From Gerris lacustris (lineage: Eukaryota > Arthropoda > Insecta > Hemiptera > Gerridae), in the NCBI GenBank assembly GCA_951217055.1, contig OX578283.1, positions 30,379,427 to 30,443,426 on the forward strand: 64,000 nt of DNA, in the 5' to 3' direction. The position numbers and the translations under genes were made by a program. Numbering within the stretch: position 1 is the first letter of the stretch; each line of letters starts with the position of its first letter. Shown piece by piece: positions 1 through 11,854 of this stretch. The notes beneath the pieces are model-generated. The model saw nothing but the letters and a program-made list of their open reading frames with translations. It was not told the origin of the DNA and did no database searches.

Positions 1-2470
1 ATTTCCTGTCATTTGATAATGACTCATATTTTATCAACACCCTTGAGAAATGATGTCTGCATTAAAGAAAATATTAACGCAGTCTTCTCAAAATAGTATC
101 CTGGCCGCGTACGCGAAAATTGTATCCTTTATTTAATTACTACGTAGTTATTTTATAAATTGTGTGCCAACGTTGAATTTTTACTACTATTGCGACCTCT
201 TACATGTTATATTAAATAATATTGCATAAATACTCAAAATTACAAAGTTAAATTGTAAGAACCTGAAACGTAAAGTATTTTCCTTGGTGATATTACTTAG
301 TCCCTCGAATTTGTTTAGTAAAAACTTATAAACGAAAAATTCTAACATTGGTAAAATTAATCATAGCTCATAGCACGCCAAAAAGCACTCTGAATTGTCA
401 TAAGAATTATAAAAATACCGCAAACCCTTAAAACGTTTTCTCTGGTAAAGAAAAAAGGGTATATGATTGAAAATTTCCTGAACCTGAATCATCCATGAAA
501 TTCCTGCAAAATAAAGTAAGGACAACATGTCGATCTAAAACTGTTTTCTACAGTTGCTCTTTGTTTGATAACACAACCTCTTCTCCTCCGTTTTTCCATT
601 ATAAAAGCTTCCCCCAGACAACTCAATAAAGGTTGCCTTAAAGGGTCGAAGAACCCTCACGAAAATAGAAGTATGGAACCAGTCGGAAGGGAACGGAGAG
701 TGGTTTCTCTTGCTTTCCTTGGCAACACACACTGTCCTGGGAAGAAATGAATGGGATGAGTGAATACAATGAAACCAAGATTAAGTGAAGCCAGGCTAAA
801 CCACAATCTAGCATCTCAAGCCTAAAAGCAAACCCTAAGTAAAGAAATTGGAAAAAAGTTAGCTTGGAATAATGGTGGATATCTTCCGTTTTGAGCCTTC
901 TCTTTCTTTATATAATGATAACTGTCCAGAAAAAAAAATATATCGTTATACGAATAAATATATCGGTTGCTTAATGTAAATTGTTCTTGACAGTATGATG
1001 GATCATCGGTGAAACAAAAAAAGGTTTATACTTATTATTCCTTGATCGTGAAACTTTTCGCGATACTTCTATAACTTCGTTGTTATATTTTTAAAAAAAT
1101 CTTTAGTGTCAAAATGAATCATATATAATGCATATGTACTGATATTGAATTCTGGGTGATATTAACTTCTTATAATTACCGTGATATGTTATATGAACTA
1201 CGTCGGGAATAGGTTTAATTTTTAATCAGTGAGAAGCTATTATATACCGTTTTCAGGGTTTCATTTTAGTAAGTCAGATTCGTTAAAATCTAAATCTTCT
1301 TGTATAAGATTAATTTGTAAATAAGTGTATCTTCTCAAAAGCTTTTATTAAGGCCAAACCCGGCATTCAACCGTAAGCTGTCATCAACTGCGTTCAACAA
1401 GGAGTCAGGGTATATAACTGGACAGAGCATTGAACGTGATTGCTCAATTTGAAGCTACTTGAAAGTCTTTGACGACATAACTCTTAGCTACAAGATATTA
1501 CATATTGGTAACATCATTGTATCTAACATTAAATCGCTTCGCTGTTAACAAGCATATTTCTATTAATGATCTTTATGTTTATGGTGTGCTTCTCCTTAGG
1601 GAATACACGCACCTGAAGCGAAATACACATACCATAGGGAATAAACCTGTACCTTAATTACCGTAAGCCGTTACTCTAACTACTATAATTTAGGATGACA
1701 TCCACCATTGGGTATATCTGAAGGGTGTTGCCCTGCAGTATATTAGTTTGAGTGACACCTTACAGCATTACTTTAGTGCTGTATAGGTGGAACCCAGTTC
1801 CTACTAGCTTCGATTATGGTTAAGTTAGATTAAAAATGTATTGTCAGGATAAAATCTATTTAAAGCACGCGATGTCAAGAAATATCCCTCATTGTAAATA
1901 AATTCACTGCCTAAAAAATACCATAGTTAATGCGAATTCTACCTATTCTCTATTCTTAAAAAAATAAAAAATAAAATAAAATAAATAAATAACGGAAACT
2001 TCTAAAAAAAGACATTGCCAATGCTGATTTGGAAGACAATAATCATTGTCTAAAACTACCTTGAATTTGTAAAACAACTCGTATCTATTCCAGTTTGATC
2101 ACGTCATTTCCTGGATGGATATTAATATGTGGATAGCATAAGTGACATTGTGTTTGTTTTAGAATGATGGATGTCTTTAAACAAACAAGTAAGATGGAAG
2201 TAGATCGATAAAATACCGCCCCAATATTTTGTTTGATCTACTTCTGACAATATCTAGCATACATTAATATCAAACGAATATTCTTAATTTTAAGACTGAT
2301 TAATTTAAAAAATAATAAATGGAATACATTTTAATAATCTATAATTATACTACATTATATAGAAAAATAGTCTGTAAATTAGTGTGACGAATAGCTTCCT
2401 CGCTTCCTATTGCCGTACTTTAAGTATATTATGTTATTGTTTTAGAAACCATTGTTTTATCATTTTTCCA
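1..2470. other. AT-rich non-coding DNA
   Basis: No ORF above 68 codons, no splice-bounded conserved frame and no repeat shared with the rest of the window was seen. A run of AAATA units lies near 1960-1992. Confidence 0.6.
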
Positions 2471-2474
2471 CGTT

Positions 2475-2645
2475 TTTCCAAATCTGTCAAAATGTTTGTT
2501 ATTTTTACATATCCCCCCTTAATATGTTCCAATAATATAGTGAAAATTAAACTATAGTGAAGTTGTTTTAGAGCTACCACAGTTGAAAGATGTATACGTT
2601 CAGAGAGAAAGACAGGAAAATATAGGTTCGCATTATCCAAGCTAT
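2475..2645 (-). repeat. Dispersed repeat paired with 46560-46705
   Basis: The minus strand reads TTGGATAATGCGAACCTATA, TTTTCCTGTCTTTCTCTCT, AACTGTGGTAGCTCTAAAAC and ATTAAGGGG, the same as the + strand at 46560-46705. Neither copy is coding. Confidence 0.75.
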
Positions 2646-2654
2646 AAAACTAAA

Positions 2655-3235
2655 GAAAAAAAAATCGGTCCGAGACAACTCACACAAACTTTCTCATATA
2701 TGAGTTAATAATTACTTAGCCAATTTTTTCTATTTATAAATTTTCGTATACATTTAATTATTATTGAACATCTCATCAAAATTTATCATAAAAATAACTT
2801 CTCCTCAGCGGGGAATTGAACCTGGGCTCTCTCCGTCCGCGTTTTAAGCTATTTCCTCAAGAACTAGATTTTTCCCGGGAAAACGGCTTATATCGTTAAA
2901 TTCATGTTTAAATGGACTACATTTTAGAATTTTTTAATCAAAATCGTCGGAACCGTTTTTTGAAGGGTCGTGCCCCCGAATTTGGAGTTAAAATTCATTT
3001 CTCGATTTCGCCTCAGGGTATGATTTTTCTGAACATGTGTGCCAAATTTCATCAAAATCGGTCCAGTAGTTTAGGCTCCAAGCGTCTACACAGACGACAC
3101 ACAGACAGACATTTTTTAAAACTCTTGGACTCAGGGGATTTCAAATCGTGTAAATCCATCAAAATCTCAAAATTGAATTTTCGCTCCGCCACAATACTTT
3201 CTCTTTATATGTATGAGAAAGTACAAAAGGTCATA
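2655..3235. repeat. Family A repeat, copy 1 (contains a tRNA-like B box)
   Basis: It begins near ATCGGTCCGAGACAACTCA, passes AATTTATCATAAAAATAACT and CGGGGAATTGAACCTGGG, then CTATTTCCTCAAGAACTAGA, and ends near the CACACAGACAGACA tract. It aligns along its length with 11855-12112 plus 12480-12720, and its first 200 bp with the palindrome arms. On the minus strand it has TAGCTTAAAAC and, about 30 nt on, GGTTCAATTCC, which look like pol III A and B boxes. Confidence 0.75.
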
Positions 3236-3239
3236 TTAA

Positions 3240-5190
3240 CCATATTAATTAAACAATAAACGCGATTTTGTAAAAAAGAAAACACCAACATTTTGCGAGT
3301 CCCTTCCCTCTAAAACCATATTTCTGCTGTTACTAAAAAAAATAAAAAAATGTGTGGTCTGCTGGGCCATTGTAAAATAAGAAAATCCCGTCACGCGATC
3401 TATATTTCAATACCTTTAAAATGATACCCACTCAAAAAAACGTTTTATTAATTTGTACAAAATTGTTAGATTTACTTTATGAATATGTAGAAAATAAAAA
3501 GATTGAGAGGTTAAAACTTATTTAAAAAATTAACTGATAAGAAGAAAATAACTCGATAAAAGAATGATATAAAAGCAGAAGTGATGTGAAACTAATTGTA
3601 TTGAATGTTTTATGACTTTAAAGCTAACAAATTGTCTATTAATTCGAAAATCAATTGAAATCTAATCAATAAAGAATCTTATCATTATGCAATTGTAAAG
3701 AAGAAACAATTATCATTCCTGGTGTAGTTTACAGATCGAGAAAAAAGAATTTTCATGAAATGAAAGGACAGGTAAAACCATTAAAAAGCCCTTTTTCCTA
3801 GAGTAGTAGTATTGAGACGTTTTCAAACTCAGAAGGGAATAAAGAGGGAGAGGAAAGGAGAAAGCTTTAGGTAGTAAAAGAGGTAATATTGAGATAGTTT
3901 AAGGATAAATCAGAGTTTGAGAGAGGTAGGAAATGAAGATATTCTACATGGGTTTAGAGAATAAGGGATGCTAGGGTGATAGCGTTACGAACACGTAGTA
4001 TCTAAAGGGTTTAATCAAGGTGAGGCTCTAGCTCCACCTTACTCTACGAATTCTCTTACACTACACTATCTAGTAGGTTAAAACCTTGTTCTTAACTAGA
4101 TACTCTGACTACTATCCTATCCTTAGGCAAACGGAAAAGGTAATTAAAGCCTTGGGTGCAAAAAGCCTCTTACAAAACCTGTCAACTACTGCAACCTCAA
4201 CACCTACTTGTAAAATAACTGTACCCATCCACTCCATAAATATGTAGGTGTATTTCACATTAAATGAAACCATTCAAACTATCTTTAGCGTAAAGTGAAC
4301 CTTTTCTACCTAACTTCGGAGATTTGATTAGTTTTTCCTTCTTCTTTTATTTTAAAACGGTGATAAACGAATTGTGAAGGCGAATTGTAAGTGTAATTTG
4401 TTTAAATCCAAGAAGACACTAACCTTATAAAACGATTTCCTGCAGAAAATGTAGTTTCCTATAATGGAATGCAAAGGTGGAGATTGGGAACACAGTAAAA
4501 TTTCTCGTAGGGTAGAATGCCCTGCCTATTCTCCCTCGATTATTTTCGGACTGACAGTTTTTCCCAATGTAGCTCTAATATTTCGGGAAGTTCTTATTTG
4601 AATAGAGTCAAAAATCGTGAATTTACCTCCGAAGTTACAACTCCGGAATTCCACCGACGAGTGAATCTAGCTGTGGATGTTTATATCGGATCGGTGTTGG
4701 CAGAGTTTTATTTATGCTTCGAGATCCAATGTCACTAACCCTGGAAAGCCTGAATGTTATAATTTGATTCTGGAGTATGATCTACTCTAAATAATAGATT
4801 TCGAATTAGGGCAGGGAAGCCCTTTGAAGCAAGATAAAATGTGGAGTTTAATTAACACTTGATGCTGTTTGACTTCACCTTTATCTTTGCACAAGTTGAC
4901 CAAGGTTGCGTTCTTACTTATTTCTCTAAACCTTGAGGACCTTGAGCCATATCTCTGATATTGAACAATGGTTTCCCTTACGAAGGTAATATATTGCTTG
5001 GAAGCTCACCTTCCTCCCCTTGTCCTAAGTCCCTTTAGAACTTCAGATGAACTATTGTAAGCTTTTGCCCTCTCTGAAACTTCTCATCTGATACTGGGAG
5101 CTCCAAAGGTTTATGATTTACTACCTGTAGTTTCGAGATAACGCTACCTTCACCCCCTCTATTCCTCGTTCCACAGATACAAAGTATTCA
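3240..5190. other. Non-coding DNA, nothing recognised
   Basis: A 73-codon open frame at 4517-4738 matches nothing I know. 3780-3970 is purine-rich. No motif supports a gene. Confidence 0.5.
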
Positions 5191-5194
5191 ACCC

Positions 5195-6110
5195 TAGGCC
5201 GATTGCCTCTTTTTTTTCGTGAGACGCTTCCATCCTACATTTTTATGAATAAAAGAGTTTTTAGATAAGGCGAAGGAGGGAGAAACTTTTTTTTTTTGCT
5301 TGAAGAAAAACTTTTTATATTTTTTTTCTTATAAGAAAAAAGGGAAAACCTGAAATAATTTTAAGTATTTATCATTTTTTTTCTTTTTATTCGTGTCTTG
5401 ATAGTGTAATTTATAAATATATTTTCAAAAAATCTTCCCTTTATATTATTAATTTATTGCAGGTTTCACTTTTAATATAAGTTTTGAAAAAGTATTACTT
5501 ATAATTATAATAATACTAACTGGATTCCCGTGCTTCGCAACATAAAGTATTATACGATATCATTGGCCCACACTATAATGTATATTCATGTATTTTTTTC
5601 CTGATTTTTAGGACCTTGTTCTTATGGGGTAGCGGGTGGGAGCACATTTTATTTGTTTTGTGTTTTTATCTCTTATATAATGTAATTTTTTAATTTTATT
5701 TGTAATTTTACTACAAGAGAATATCTGGATGTCACAGAGTTTCTTAAATCTCTCCCACTTATTTCTATAGTTCTCCTCTGGGATTAAATAATTTTCATTA
5801 ATCCCTAATTAGCATTATTCCGACTACTGGGGAAATAGTTTTAAAATGAACCTTCCAGAAAAGCAGTGGCATTTTTCTTCTATAACCTCCCCCCTCGGGG
5901 TCTTATCAAATCCTTAGGTTGAAATTGGAATTATCTTTTATTAATAAAGGTATAGGCTTGCATCCTAAAGAGAAGCTTTATTTTTACCTTTATAACTTCA
6001 GAAAATCAGTCTGAGCTCCAATTACCTTTCTTTTTGAATTGCCTCTATTTTCCTACATTTTTATGAATAAAAGAGATTTTAGATAAGCCGAAGTAGGAAG
6101 AAACATTTTA
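5195..6110. repeat. Transposon debris with a short direct repeat at both ends
   Basis: CCTACATTTTTATGAATAAA followed by AGATAAG(G/C)CGAAG and GGGAGAAAC/AGGAAGAAAC occurs at 5235-5286 and 6051-6104. Between them GGATTCCCGTGCTTCGCAAC (5522) is a motif shared by many insect repeats. No ORF. Confidence 0.5.
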
Positions 6111-6184
6111 TAATGAATCAAATTTTTGAAAATCCCGTCTCGGCCGACACAAATATTATTTTAGCAAATATTATTCAAAATTCA

Positions 6185-6415
6185 ATGATTTTATATTAGC
6201 ATTTCAAAGAAGGAGTGATAATTAGAGTGAGGGGGCATGCATTTATACGTATGTGGCCATGTGGCCGTTATATTGATTCAAGATGGTGGATTGTAAAAAT
6301 ATTTCCTAACGAACACCAAGGGGCTTAGAGAAACCTTCCCACAAAATCATGGTCATAGGTCTAGTGGTTACAAGGATATCGTGATGTGTTAGTAAGTGAG
6401 TCAGTGAGTGGTATT

Positions 6416-6420
<5 letters not shown>
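6185..6420 (+). repeat. Family C repeat, copy 1
   Basis: Shares with 10820-11155 the blocks TTTCAAAGAAG(GA)GTGATAAT, AGTGAGG, ATACGTATGTGGCC, CAAGATGGTGGATTGTAAAA, AACACAAAATCA and GTGAGTCAGTGAGTGG. It ends against a (TA)n array. Confidence 0.6.

Positions 6421-6493
<73 letters not shown>
6421..6493. repeat. (TA)n microsatellite
   Basis: Uninterrupted TA repeat of 73 bp, directly after the family C copy. Confidence 0.95.
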
Positions 6494-6497
<4 letters not shown>

Positions 6498-6639
6498 ACA
6501 GAATCAAACAAAACTCAGGTTTCGGTCACAAAAATCGCCGAGCATTTTTATTTGTAAAACCTGAATTTTCTAGAGATTTTTTTATTTAAAATAGGAATAG
6601 TAGAAATTTACAATGCATAACAAAAAATAATTTTTAAGC

Positions 6640-7225
6640 AAAAATAACATCATTTAAATGGCGACTTCCATTTTCCGTGCACTGCCCGAGTTGGTTGGAG
6701 AAATTTATCATCCCTCTTTCCAAGGTGACATTCCATGGCCGGCGCACGTTACATTTCCATGCCGGCGCATACACGATCTGTCTCTGTGTGATTTTGACAT
6801 TTTCATGTCTTGACTTTGGCACATAAACTTTCAGCGTTACAAAAAACGACACCAAAAAGCATTTCAATTGTAACAGGAAGGTAGAAGTATGTTGGAGGTG
6901 TGCAATCAAGCCTGCCTGCTCATGTTAGGGCCTCCCCACCCCCATTAGCCCTCCCCATTGGCTACCTGCTCCACGTCTCACTCTCTTCGCTTCGCGCTAC
7001 CGCTCTAGCTGTCTCTTGCCTGCCCTAGCGTTTTCATACCTTTACTTAGGCACATAAACTCGAGAAGCGTTACCAAAAGGCGTTACACAAGCGTTAACAA
7101 AAAACGACACCAAAAAGCGTTACACAAGCGTTACCAAAAGAAGACACCAAAAATCGTTACACAATCGTTTCCAAAAAGCGTTACATGAAAATGTCTCACT
7201 GTCTTGCAGACTCGTATGCAAGCAA
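6640..7225 (+). repeat. Family D repeat, copy 1, with a degenerate tandem array
   Basis: The element includes TTTTCATGTCTTGACTTTGG, GCCTCCCCACCCCCAT and CGCTTCGCGCTACC. An array of about 35-bp units (7060-7190) follows, based on AAGCGTTAC(A/C)CAA and ACGACACCAAAAA. The end block ATGAAAATGTCTCACTGTCT then GACTCGTATGCAAG is shared with 38350-38970. Confidence 0.65.
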
Positions 7226-7495
7226 TAAGAATTGGAGCAAAAACAAAATCCACTAGACAAGTCAGTCCAACATTTACAATTATTATTCTCTTTTTATCTG
7301 TGGATTAATTTCAGAGATAAATGCGTGCGATCCCTAACCAAACTTCGGCAACCAACTCGAGCAGTGCTAGAAAAATGGTGATCGTCATTTAAGTGATATT
7401 ATTATTACTTCATGATGATTTTTTTGGTATGTATTGAAAATTTCATTATTCATCTTTTAAATAAAAAAAAAGAATCTGGAAAATTCATGAATATG

Positions 7496-7583
7496 GCCCG
7501 TTTAAAAAGCCGTGAGGTTTAGCTGCCGGACCCTGTATATGATGGTTACAGTATGTGTAAATATATATATATATATATATATA
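7496..7583. repeat. Transposon-end-like motif and short (TA)n
   Basis: GCCGTGAGGTTTAGCTGCCG followed by GACCCTGTATA resembles the terminal ACAGGGTCC motif of insect elements. A 23-bp TA repeat follows at 7561. Confidence 0.4.
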
Positions 7584-7589
7584 AATCTA

Positions 7590-8480
7590 CAATATAAATG
7601 TTAAATGGGAACCTTTGAACCGGTATACGCCTTTGAAAATATTTGGGTCATTTAAAACTAAGTAAACGGGGTAAAAGGTTTTAGGTAGAGATGAGAGGTA
7701 AAAGGGAGAGAGAGAGTTCTAAATAAACGTTCAGCTTTTTGAAAAATTTTTAGGGGGTGGAGTTAAAACTGCTTGACGCCTTTTCTAAAACAGAACCGAG
7801 CTCGAATGTGGGCCCACAGTAGAGCGGTACCACAATAGAAAAGGACCCCCTCAAGTTTTACCTTCAAACTCTGTAAATCTTGGTTTTAGAAAGCAGCCTC
7901 CCCTGGATTAAATGAATGGGGTTCCCTTCAAAGAGCTATCTGCACTTTGTTGAGAGGCTAAAGGAAGGGTCCGAATCAAAACAGCCCTTCGAGTCCCAAC
8001 CTTATAGACCACAATACTGGACCTACATCTGCTGGGACTACACAAGGGTTCTTTAATTCCTTCACACTTTGTCCTTTAAAAACAAATTATTATTTTAGTT
8101 TAATCTTTTTTTCAAAAGAATGGTAAATAGTAAAAAAAAATGTTTGGTCTGTTTAATTTTGTTTTACCGATTATTTTGTTTAACTTAATTAAAAATAATA
8201 TCTGATAATCAGACTATTCAAATGCTTTTCCATAGAAATAAAAATGAATGGTTAAGAAACATGGCCAAGTTCTATTATAGGTCCTCTGCAGCAAACACAA
8301 CAATACTAGACTTCATCTAACACTACGCAATAGCTTTTAAACTCCTTTACTTTTTGACCTCTAAAAATTAATTATTATATTTTTAATTAAACCCTTTTTA
8401 AATTATATTGAAGGGAACCTTTTTTTTTATAAGTTTTAATTTAATCTTAACCGTCCTTTTGTCTCATTACTATACTATTT
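7590..8480. other. Non-coding DNA, nothing recognised
   Basis: Mixed sequence without long frames. Around 7790-8060 the composition is less AT-rich, but no family in this window shares it. Confidence 0.5.
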
Positions 8481-8489
8481 TAACTATTG

Positions 8490-8765
8490 TGAGTCAAGTG
8501 CAAGGCAGTGCGCCAGGCCAAGCTTTAGCAAGTATACAGTGCCCTAAAACTATTAACTTAAACCTATTTTTCATTATATTGATATATTTTTAAACATATT
8601 ATTTAAAAAGTGTTCTACAGGTTAATTGGTTGTTTACTATTTGTTTATGATTTGCAATAACATCAGATTTATTTTCATCTGAGTGCACGGCAGTGTGCAA
8701 CGCCAATTTCATGTATGCATGCAGTGTATCTTTACTAGAACCAATTCACTCGGATTTTCTCACCC
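8490..8765 (+). repeat. Family E repeat, two adjacent copies
   Basis: Copies at 8490-8550 and 8675-8765 share CAAG/CACGGCAGTG(C/T)GC, GCCAA and AGTATACAGTG/GCATGCAGTG. A third copy is at 63583-63662. The GAACCAATTCACTCGGATTT stretch is in the second and third copies only. Confidence 0.6.
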
Positions 8766-8779
8766 TCATGTCTCTGCAT

Positions 8780-9460
8780 CCTCTTTAGATAAGCTTTTAA
8801 AATTTGAAACAAGGAAATTTGGCAGACTATTTATTATTATTTTGATTATTTCATTTGAAAAATGTAGTAGGTATTTGGAAACTGGAGTCATATCACTAAT
8901 TATTTTATAAATGATTAGTTTATGGTTTAAAGTTAGTTTTGTGTTGAGGGAGAGAGCAGGACCGCCATTGAAGTTAACTTTCACCTGGCCCCTCTCCTAA
9001 CCAGAACCGATATTAAATATTGTTTGATGAAACCGAATTAAAATCCAGTTTTCGGTTTCACCAAACCGGAATCAAAAGCATTCTCGTAATCAAAAGTAGT
9101 CTTTTGATGTTGGAACGAGCGAAAATCATGGTGGCGTTTAAGCCTCCGGCATGACTTCAGGCTCTAATAACTAAAATTTAATAACCAACTCGACTGTTCC
9201 ACTGATAAGAGATAAACAAGAATATACAACAGTAGGTAGAGTTGCCGGTGGTTTCACAACCTCAAATGAGACGAGTTCAGGAATATTGATATTAATTGAG
9301 AATTATTTCATTCACTATTTCACTCCCTTGATGACTATTTCGACATTTTTATTGTTTCGAGGTCATCCTAGAAACCCTTATGCTTTATGAAATTTGGTAT
9401 ACAAGTTAAACTTTTTTGCCCTAAAACAGGAAAAATATTGCGAACTTAAACACACAAAAT
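8780..9460. other. Non-coding DNA, nothing recognised
   Basis: Contains a self-similar stretch AACCGAATTAAAATCCAGTT / AACCGGAATCAAAAG near 9035-9080 and no coding signal. Confidence 0.5.
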
Positions 9461-9944
9461 TTCTGCGATCAGCAATATTTTATATTTATTGTAATTTTTA
9501 AGTTAGGTATAATTTTAAAGGTATTAAAATTTGGATTACAAATATATAAATCGCATTTCCAAAATGGTGGCCATTTTACCCCCAAAAAAATTAAAACAAA
9601 ACGCAAAGAAATGTCCCCGCTACTAGGTCCTATAAATAAGGCAAAAATACAAAAAATTACATCTCTGTAGTCCAATAATATTTCTGGGAGTTGATATAAA
9701 AAAGTCAAATTTTAGAAAATTGTAGGTGGCCGTAAATATGAAGAACCAAATTTTTTTTTTTTTGAAAATTTGAAGTTGGGTATAATTTTAAAGGTATTAA
9801 ATTTGGTTTACAAATATATATCGCGTTTCTAAAATGGTGGCCATTTTACTCTTAAAAGAACCAAATAAACGCATAAATCCACACCTGCCTTCTCAAAATT
9901 GCAACTTTTTATACATAGTTTAGTTTATTTATTTTTTTTAAATA

Positions 9945-9947
<3 letters not shown>

Positions 9948-10024
<77 letters not shown>
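9948..10024. repeat. (TA)n microsatellite inside a family F copy
   Basis: Pure TA repeat of about 77 bp. The third family F copy lacks it. Confidence 0.95.
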
Positions 10025-10027
<3 letters not shown>

Positions 10028-10384
10028 TTTTTATGACCCAAGAAACCCTTTCAGTAACGCTGGCAAGTACTTGACGGGACTTTTTTTATATCAAAACTGG
10101 CTGTATTGAGTTGTTAAAATATAATAGTTTGAATAATACGTTTTAAAGCCAACTCTTGGATGACAAGATTCCTAAGTTACCTAAAACTTTCTTATTTTGC
10201 TAGAATTAGGCAACGTTTTCATAGCCAAATTTAATACCTTTATTTTAATTAATTATAATAAAGGAGGCTGTGATATGTCCTATAACTAAAACAATATTCA
10301 GTCTTAATTAGGCTGAAGTCCAAAGGTGGGTTTATTAAAGAATGTGTAAAATTCTTTTTATTTGTGCCAAGCATTGTTGGGCAC

Positions 10385-10535
10385 TTCGTTAGATTGTTAC
10401 TCCCCTTATAAAAAATCAGATGGGTGTAACAATCTAAAGATGGTGTACAGAATGTTCTTCTTTAGAAAGTTCTCCCCTTATCTAAACAGAAGTGGGATAT
10501 TCCTTTGACCAAAAGTGAATTGGACTACATCCCTT
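10385..10535 (+). repeat. Family G repeat, copy 1
   Basis: Marked by GATTGTTACTCCCCTTATAA, GGTGTAC(A/G)GAATGTTC, TTCTTTAGA and GGGATATTCCTTTGACC. The same blocks occur at 53215-53375. Confidence 0.7.
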
Positions 10536-10819
10536 TCATTTTAAAGGTATTGAAATTTAGTTCATAAATATATATCGCGTTTCCAAAATTGAGGCCATTT
10601 TACCCCTAATAGAACCAAATAAGTGTATATGCATGATAATATATGCACACTTTACTTCTCAAAAGTGCAACATTTTATAGATATTTTAGTTTAAACAAAA
10701 ATAATGTTCTATTTATTAATTTTTATGACCCAAGAAACCCTTTTAGAAACTTGCTAGCAAGTACTTGACGGGATTTTTACTTTAGTACTTTGTCTCTAAC
10801 CATTTTTTGATGTATATTT

Positions 10820-11155
10820 TTAGTTTTTCAAAGAAGTGGTGATTATTATAGTGAGGTAACTTATTCAGATGCGTATATGGCCGATATTCAAATTTACGTT
10901 TGTATCATAATAGGAAGCCAACTGCTAAATTTTAAAGCTACACATCAATTTGTTTTGGAGACATCATCTTGTCGAATTCTGCATATTAATAGCCGCCATC
11001 TTGGATCACAACGGTGGATCGTAAAAAGATTATTTTTTAGCAACTATGTGATAAAAGGATCCTACATGCAAAATCACAGCTCTAGAGCTTCTTTTGCCGC
11101 AGTGATACTGAGACAGATGAGTGAGTAAGAGTTGTATTTCAGCCGATTCAGTGAG
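10820..11155 (+). repeat. Family C repeat, copy 2
   Basis: Carries TTTCAAAGAAGTGGTGATTA, GATGCGTATATGGCCG, GCCGCCATCTTGGATC, ACGGTGGATCGTAAAAAGAT, TGCAAAATCACAGCTCTAG and AGATGAGTGAGTAAGAG. An 83-codon open frame across it is a chance product of the repeat. Confidence 0.6.
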
Positions 11156-11159
11156 TCCA

Positions 11160-11850
11160 AGAGACGTTTTCCTCTGGCATCGTAGTATAAACAAAAATAA
11201 CGTTATTTTATTTCAGTTATGAAGAGACATGGTCCAATCTGATTGCAATGATATCTATGGTATTTTAACTTGCTCCTTTTGTTTAGGACATTTGTAAAAA
11301 GAAATAAATACATATTATATATTAAATTTAAAAAAAAGATAAATCCTATGCTAAAAGGTTTTTATAACATAAAACATGCGATATCATTACAAAAGGCAAA
11401 AAGGTTTTTCTCTGATATATTTATTTATGTGGTGGACTTATAAGCATGTGTTGGAAAATGTCAGACGTTTGAATGAATTAGAAAATACCAAAGCAAAGTG
11501 ACAATGCCTAGAGGTAAGTTAGACGAGGGTCAGCTGCTACAATACGTCTTTGCTTATGACATTGCCTGCCTTTTACCATTTCACGCATCCTTTGACACTA
11601 TTAAAACATACATAACACCTTTTAACTTCTCATAAAGTATAGAAAAAAAAAATAATAAAAAAACAGAAAAACATTTTTGTTAAAAAATATTAGAAATAAA
11701 TTAACCGTTTTAAGTATAAATAGGAATTGTTTAATTTGCACTTGCTCATAATTACTAGTATGAAACGCGAAAAAGATTTTTTAATTGGACAGTGACGAAA
11801 GTATAATACTTTACAGTGACGAAAGTATAATTTGTCTACTATTATATAAT
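11160..11850. other. Non-coding DNA with a small duplication
   Basis: ACAGTGACGAAAGTATAATA is repeated at 11789-11830. Otherwise nothing recognised. Confidence 0.55.
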
Positions 11851-11854
11851 TTAA

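Larger units (their letters stand above)
9465..10780. repeat. Family F repeats, three copies, with family G between them
   Basis: The F block (TAATTTTAAAGGTATTAAA, TTACAAATATATA, CGCATTTCCAAAATGGTGGC, CATTTTAC) occurs at about 9500, 9780 and 10545. The second and third copies continue to the same end, TTTTATGACCCAAGAAACCC and CAAGTACTTGACGGGA. In the second copy a (TA)38 array separates the two parts; the third has a short AT-rich stretch instead. Family G (10385-10535) lies between the second and third. Confidence 0.7.
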
